Below, one piece after another: positions 59,101-64,000 of a DNA stretch of 64,000 nucleotides (position 1 is the stretch's first letter; each line of letters opens with the position of its first letter). Under the pieces are notes generated by a model. It was not told where the DNA came from, did not search any database, and saw nothing but the letters and a program-made list of their open reading frames with translations. The DNA lies in assembly GCA_026168455.1 (NCBI GenBank), contig JANSJX010000045.1:62001-126000 (forward strand). Direction: 5' to 3'. A program made the translations under genes and the position numbers. The DNA comes from Theocolax elegans. Lineage: Eukaryota > Arthropoda > Insecta > Hymenoptera > Cerocephalidae.

Positions 59101-60748
59101 GTCAGCAACGATGAAGTATTTTGCGCCACCTAACTGTTCAACTAAGTGTGTGATGTTTGGAATCGGGAAGGGATAAGGTCGCGTCTTCTCGTTCAGTTTT
59201 CTAAAGTCGACTACAACCCTCCACTGCGAGTTTCCCTGGTTATCGTCACGTTTTTTGACAACCCACAATGGATTATTGTACGGCGAATCACTGCGTTCTA
59301 TAATACCGGTGTCTAATAGTTTAATAACTTGTTCGTAGACTACCTCCTGTAATTTCTGTGGGATCGGATATTGCTTGACATTGAGTGGTATTTCATCGTA
59401 TGTTTCGATCTTGTGCTGTATCAACTTAGTCGACGATAAAGATTCCCCTTTAAGGTGAAATATGCTACCTGTGTTCTCAATGAGCTTTCCCAGCCTATCC
59501 TGTAATTCGGGATTTAAGTGGTCTTGATTAATTTCCTCCAGAATCCTTCTGTTCCTGGTTCTCTCGTCCAATGCGAAAAGGTCTTGATTTTTGTGCAAGG
59601 CTTTCCTTCCATCCTTCTTCGCTGCATCTTGGTAGCGGTAATTTTCAATAATCCCTGTTATATCCGTAAACGACTGTGCTAGATACGGACGAACCTGTTC
59701 GTAGTCCTCTATCAATGGATCTTTGCACTCCATAGTTTCCAAATTTTCGGTTCCCGATACGTAAACATTAAATAATTGTGTATCTAAAAGACTATTTACT
59801 TGTAAATTCGTAAGATTCACTTCCTGAAGTTTTTCCGATGTCGTGCCTACTAAGCATACGTTCGGGTCTCGCTCGCATATGTCAAGGTAATCCTCGTTCT
59901 CTTCACTTGCGACTGATTGCGTCTGCAATGGCGCGTTAGTTAAGGTTGATTTACAATAATACGGTATCCCACTTGGAAGAGCAGGTGAGTCGGGTTCGAG
60001 AGGAACCAGTTTGTCGAGCCACTCCTTAAGTACCGATTCGTTGGATCTTTCGCTGTTTCCGGTGTAGTTATCCATCATGTAATTATCCATCTTACTTAGA
60101 GGAAGTAAGGTGACATTGGTTAGGAATATTTCAGCCTTCTATGTCGCCGTCATTGAAAAATTCCACGTCAACGTATCCATTATCGTTTGTAACAACGACG
60201 TCCCCCGCTCTGATTCGATTATCGGTGAATTCTATTTTCGGTATATAACCATACTCGTGTTCATCCGGATTGTCTAATGTTAATTTTACCATTACGCTGC
60301 TAAATGGTTTTATTAATGTTGGTCCATTGGTATTAATAAAATCCAATTTTTGATTCTCAAAAATGAACATATTTCCCTGGAAATCTAACTTTGCTTTTCT
60401 ATCTTCAAAGAACATGGAGCCTAATAGCGCGGGAGCCAAAAGTGGGAATGTATCTTTTACTACGACAAAGTGGCTTAGTTTTCCATATAAATTTATTTCA
60501 CATGTTCCCAGTGGGAAAATATCCTCTCCACTTATTCCTATCAATATAGGAGTCTTCTCCGTTTTGATTTTTACGTGATCTCGCAACTGTGATTCCTTTA
60601 TGACGTTTGGTTGTGCACCCGAATCTAACATTGTATATACTTGCTTTTCCTTTAGATCCTCCGAGGTTATCTCCACGTGCGGTATACTAGTGCTCTTGTT
60701 TAGTTTGACGATGTAGACTGGCGCATCCTCACTTGGTTTGTGGGGCAT
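56149..60748 (-). pseudogene. pol: Pol, copy 2, broken by a 1-base insertion
   Basis: Homologous over its whole length to copy 1 pol, but 1 nt longer (4,600 against 4,599). The extra base lies in the T pair at 60137-60138 (plus strand), just after the protease region. It leaves a 205-aa protease-side fragment (60131-60748) and a 1,313-aa fragment (56149-60090) holding intact RT (YIDD), RNase H, linker and integrase. Unless the extra base is a sequencing error, this copy cannot make a complete Pol without help. The frameshift signal from gag is intact upstream. Confidence 0.9.
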
Positions 60749-62218
60749 CTGGATGTACTTGGCAGCGCTTGCCCCTTCTGCGCCGCCATGCTCTCGTTTC
60801 CCTGGTTTCTTAGTTTATCTTCCTGGTCATTTCGCCACTTTAATTTCCTGCATTCGCTGACCTCGTGACCGTAGTTTTTGCAATAATTACACGTCGGCAT
60901 TACTTTTGGTCCATCTTGTCGACTACTCGGTTCTCTAAAATCTCTGTTTAAATTCCTCTCGTATCTTCCTGAGTAGTAATTATCATAATTTCTTCGACTT
61001 CTGAAATTTCTATCGTCTTGTCTTTGATATTTATTGTAATTCTGCCGGTCCCGATTTTGAAATATGCTGTGTGTATTGACCGGACGTCTGTGGTTGTTTC
61101 GTTCGAAATCTTTGCGTTCGTCGCGCTCGCCGAAACTCCGTGCCTTTGTTCCCTCCGTGTTTAATTTCATCTCTCTCCATTTGTTTATCGACGGCTATGG
61201 CGTCATCGACTACTTCCTGGTAGGTTAGGTGACGCGGATCTTTAAGTTGGTTGCGAAATGCGGGACGTAATCCATCGCGAAATCCTTCGATAGCTTCTCG
61301 TTCGATTTCTAAAATTTCACGAGCGTCGAGATCGTCATTAACGTCAAACCTTCTTCTATCCAGCATAGCATCTTTGATGTCAGTGACCCTTGATATATAG
61401 TTGAGCAGCGGTTCGGTGTAAAGATGCTTAATAGAGTCCAACTTCCCTCTCAGATGATTCATTGTCTCGGTTGGTGCAAAAACTACCTTTAAACGGTCGA
61501 TGAACTCTTCTAGATTATCGAATTCCATGCCGTCCACAGCCGTATAAGGTTGGTCGTCCAGTTTATTCTTTAATAATTTGACGATCTCTACTTCTAACGC
61601 ACGAGGGATCGATTTAACTGCTCGTTTGCAGGCGCGTGCGAATTTCGTAAGATTGGTGCCATTGAACCTTGGGACTCCATGAAGAGCTTCTTTTACGTAA
61701 ACATTGGGCGGTACATACAAGTTATTAGTTCCCGCCTGACCTCCATTGTTGGGATCCCTAGCCATTCTATTTTGTCTGAGTTCGTCGACAGCTCTTCTAA
61801 TATCCGACATTTGTTGGAGAAGTGGTCCAGAATACGGTTCATTGTGTATAATTCGCGGGTTCGTTGACGTTTTACTGGGCGTCGTTGGGTCTTTTACACA
61901 AGACGTATCGAATATTGTGCGTGGCGAGGTCGTGAGTGTTGATCGATGCGCGTCGGTCGGCGTCGTCATTTCCCTTCCTCTGTCTACTCGTTGTCGTCTT
62001 TCCTCGGCCAGCTGGAGGGTCAGCTGTTCGTTTGCTTGCTCAGCGTCGTGCAAAGCGTCTAGCGTTATTTGCTGCGTTTCCTTAACCTCGTTGAGCATCT
62101 TTGTCTCTTTCTCTATTAGTGCTGCCTCCAATCGACGTAATCGGTGTTCTCTTTCTTTCACTTCGGCTCTTTCCCGTTTAAGATCCTCTACTGTATATTC
62201 GACTTCGGAGTCCGACAT
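60700..62218 (-). pseudogene. gag: Gag, copy 2, broken by a 1-base insertion
   Basis: 1,519 nt against 1,518 in copy 1. An extra base in the T run at 61145-61147 (plus strand) shifts the frame after the capsid region. The N-terminal product would be 395 aa (61031-62218), with a changed tail and no zinc knuckle; the remaining nucleocapsid part stays open as a 156-codon frame (60700-61170) that keeps the CCHC knuckle. The coiled-coil and capsid regions match copy 1 apart from one or two substitutions (Thr for Met near NGTNL, Thr for Ala near KHLY). Confidence 0.9.
60742..60802 (-). promoter_or_regulatory. -1 frameshift signal, copy 2
   Basis: The slippery heptamer at 60796-60802, stem 1 (60780-60787 with 60761-60768) and stem 2 (60766-60775 region with 60742-60747) are all identical to copy 1 when read on the minus strand. 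Confidence 0.88.
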
Positions 62219-63280
62219 AGTAACGCGTGTTTATTTTTTTTTTTAAAATATGTCGAGTAACGAGTGTCTAATGTTAACAGTCTAGCAGCCTAAATATGAC
62301 GCTGGGATGTGGAGAAAAGAGGGAAATGTCGCACTAGTTTCTTAATGCTGATATATAATAAAATTTTAAATTAATATGTGGGGACAAAGAAATTCGTAAA
62401 ATATAATTTGAATTAGAATGTCGCAAACGCTTGACGCCTTGAAAGTAATCGAAGTCAATGATAGGTTGAATGAATTATTATCGTTACGTCACAAAGCCGC
62501 AAGGTAAAGAAGGCTACCGTATTGTCGAAAAATGAAGATGAAGTAATTGCAAGCTACTGGTATTTAATGATATAGGGTTACCCCGTGAGGTGAGTATACC
62601 GACGATTACTGTTGGTGGGTAACACTTACCGACGGATACCGGCTATGGGTAACTGTCATCGACGATCGGTAAGTTACCGACAGTAGATAACTGTTGCGTA
62701 GGTAAGGCAGGGTTTTACCCACACAAGATAATAATAGTAACGAATATAAATTGGATATGAAAATTTAATATATGTTTATGAGAAATATGCGAAACAAAAT
62801 TTGTCGAATAAAAATGGGTTAGTTGTATGTATGAAATAATATGACTTATGCAGTGTTATAAAAGAGTATGTATAGAGATATAAAAAGTTAGTGTCGCAAC
62901 ACGAAGAATGCAGTGTAAGCGTTATCAAGTAAGTCGAGTCTTACTCGTGCGTCACTCGCGTATTATTTCTTAGAACAGTGCGATAAAAATAATAAATGAA
63001 TTTCGTGACCGTGTGAACAATAAAATTAGAAATTTAGCGGTCATTCAAATTATAACAATCATGCATTAAATAAGTAATTATTAATATTATATACGTTTGA
63101 ACTTTTATATTTTAAATTGTAAAATTCATGCAATTTATCAATAAGTATTTGAATACAATCATGCCAAAGTTATAGAAATGTTTGTAAGAAAATTGCAAAA
63201 TATGAAATAATGGTAATAATGCATTTACCTTGTTTCTGTATTTTTTTTCAGACGAAAAATCCCACCTCCGCTGTCACCAA
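62219..63280 (-). other. Untranslated leader, copy 2
   Basis: A 1,062-nt leader with the same donor (intron start 63228), the pre-gag acceptor (intron end 62302) and the GGTA/TACC cluster (about 62576-62720). The primer site (63262-63279) is identical to that of copy 1. Confidence 0.8.
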
Positions 63281-64000
63281 TGTAACGTACTGGTCAATCC
63301 TTCGGACTTTACGCAGTTCGTAAGTTTGAGATGGGATTAGATGTCTCGTGGCTCGGAGGGACTAAATCGTTTCTCCCGTACTCTCGATGATTGATAGGCG
63401 TGGTGACCCTCCGTTGAGCTTAATGAGGCAGCGTGTGGCAAAGCTTTATTTATGTGAATTTACAAGATGGCAGAAGTGCCAAAACCCTCGTGTAAAATGC
63501 AGTTTGTTTCTCTCGTGATTGGAAAGCCTGGTCCTCCTCGACGATCCGACGTATATTTACTTTCCGTGGTTTTAAATTATATACTTTACCTCGACGTTAT
63601 ACTTTTATTAATACTTAGTTCCTTCTATGTATATAAGGAAAGATTAGTAAAGAAATAAATAACTCGATAATCAACTTTAATCTGATAAAGTGGTACGATT
63701 ATTTATTTATTTTTAGTGTACACTCTTCGCGTTATATCGCGGGTGCTCGTGCACGTACGAATATAAATCAGTATAATTAAGCGATATTAACAATGAAATA
63801 TTGACTGGAACGGTAATTAGAACGCGTCCGCTTACTATCGGTATAAATTAGAATATACTTTGTATCTTAATAGAAGAAGACTGTTCGAAGATTATCGGAG
63901 TGGCGCGATTGCACGTCCGTTTGGTATCAAGGCAGTCTGAGCACTGGCGGGAGTCGACGAGCACACTGCGCTCGTGAGCAGCATCGTGGCGGGGATAGTT
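63281..64000 (-). repeat. 5' LTR, copy 2 (partial, runs off window)
   Basis: The first 720 bp from the gag-proximal end of the LTR; matches 51686-52405 with a single substitution seen (63908). The remaining 1.5 kb or so lies beyond the window. Confidence 0.93.

Larger units (their letters stand above)
51686..64000 (-). mobile_element. Env-bearing Ty3/gypsy retrotransposon, copy 2 (5' LTR truncated by window)
   Basis: Same family as copy 1, opposite orientation, at least 12,315 bp in the window. Order on the minus strand: 5' LTR (from 63281, cut by the window edge), primer site, leader, gag, pol, env, polypurine tract and 3' LTR (51686-53970). The internal part differs from copy 1 by few changes, with two 1-base insertions breaking gag and pol. 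The four bases left of the insertion are TCAT; the matching right duplication lies outside the window. The two LTR segments visible here differ by one substitution (52313 G, 63908 A) over the 720 bp that overlap, so this insertion is slightly older than copy 1 but still young. Confidence 0.95.

Overview
This is eukaryotic, repeat-dominated DNA that looks like satellite heterochromatin of an arthropod, most likely an insect. No host gene was recognised. The insect inference rests on the AT-rich composition, long tandem satellites, and an env-bearing Ty3/gypsy retrotransposon with a spliced env message. The species cannot be named from the sequence.

Four components account for all 64 kb. (1) Satellite A has a monomer of about 59 bp and fills 1-6256, 17217-18532, 32434-40845, 44822-46016 and 48708-51685, always in the same orientation. 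(2) A non-satellite spacer U (6257-8035, 40846-41844, 46017-47014) holds a TACG microsatellite. (3) Satellite B has a monomer of about 226 bp and fills 8036-17216, 41845-44821 and 47015-48707. (4) One LTR retrotransposon family is present twice, both copies inserted into satellite A: copy 1 on the plus strand (18533-32433, complete, 13,901 bp) and copy 2 on the minus strand (51686 to the window end, 5' LTR cut off). The order A-U-B-A occurs three times. The second and third occurrences are near copies 5,171 bp apart, and every B-to-A junction is the same, so the whole block was amplified as a unit.

The retrotransposon has very long LTRs (about 2.3 kb), a tRNA-type primer site, and a 1.06 kb leader with a splice donor and acceptor. 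It encodes gag with a CCHC knuckle, pol (protease, RT, RNase H, a linker, a possible macrodomain-like module and a D,D35E integrase) and env behind its own 3' splice site. Gag and pol are joined by an almost textbook -1 frameshift signal: a GGGAAAC heptamer, an 8-nt spacer and an H-type pseudoknot. Copy 1 has intact ORFs, LTRs that look identical by eye and a 4-bp target duplication, so it is a very recent insertion. Copy 2 has one 1-base insertion in gag and one in pol but an intact env.

The best candidates for new biology are the frameshift pseudoknot, the macrodomain-like insert in pol, the captured-type env, an LTR core of about 640 bp that shows no differences between copies, a GGTA/TACC cluster in the leader, and satellite A monomers that form perfect heat-shock-element arrays. 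Three indel-rich stretches in the satellites look like assembly error and should temper fine-scale claims there.
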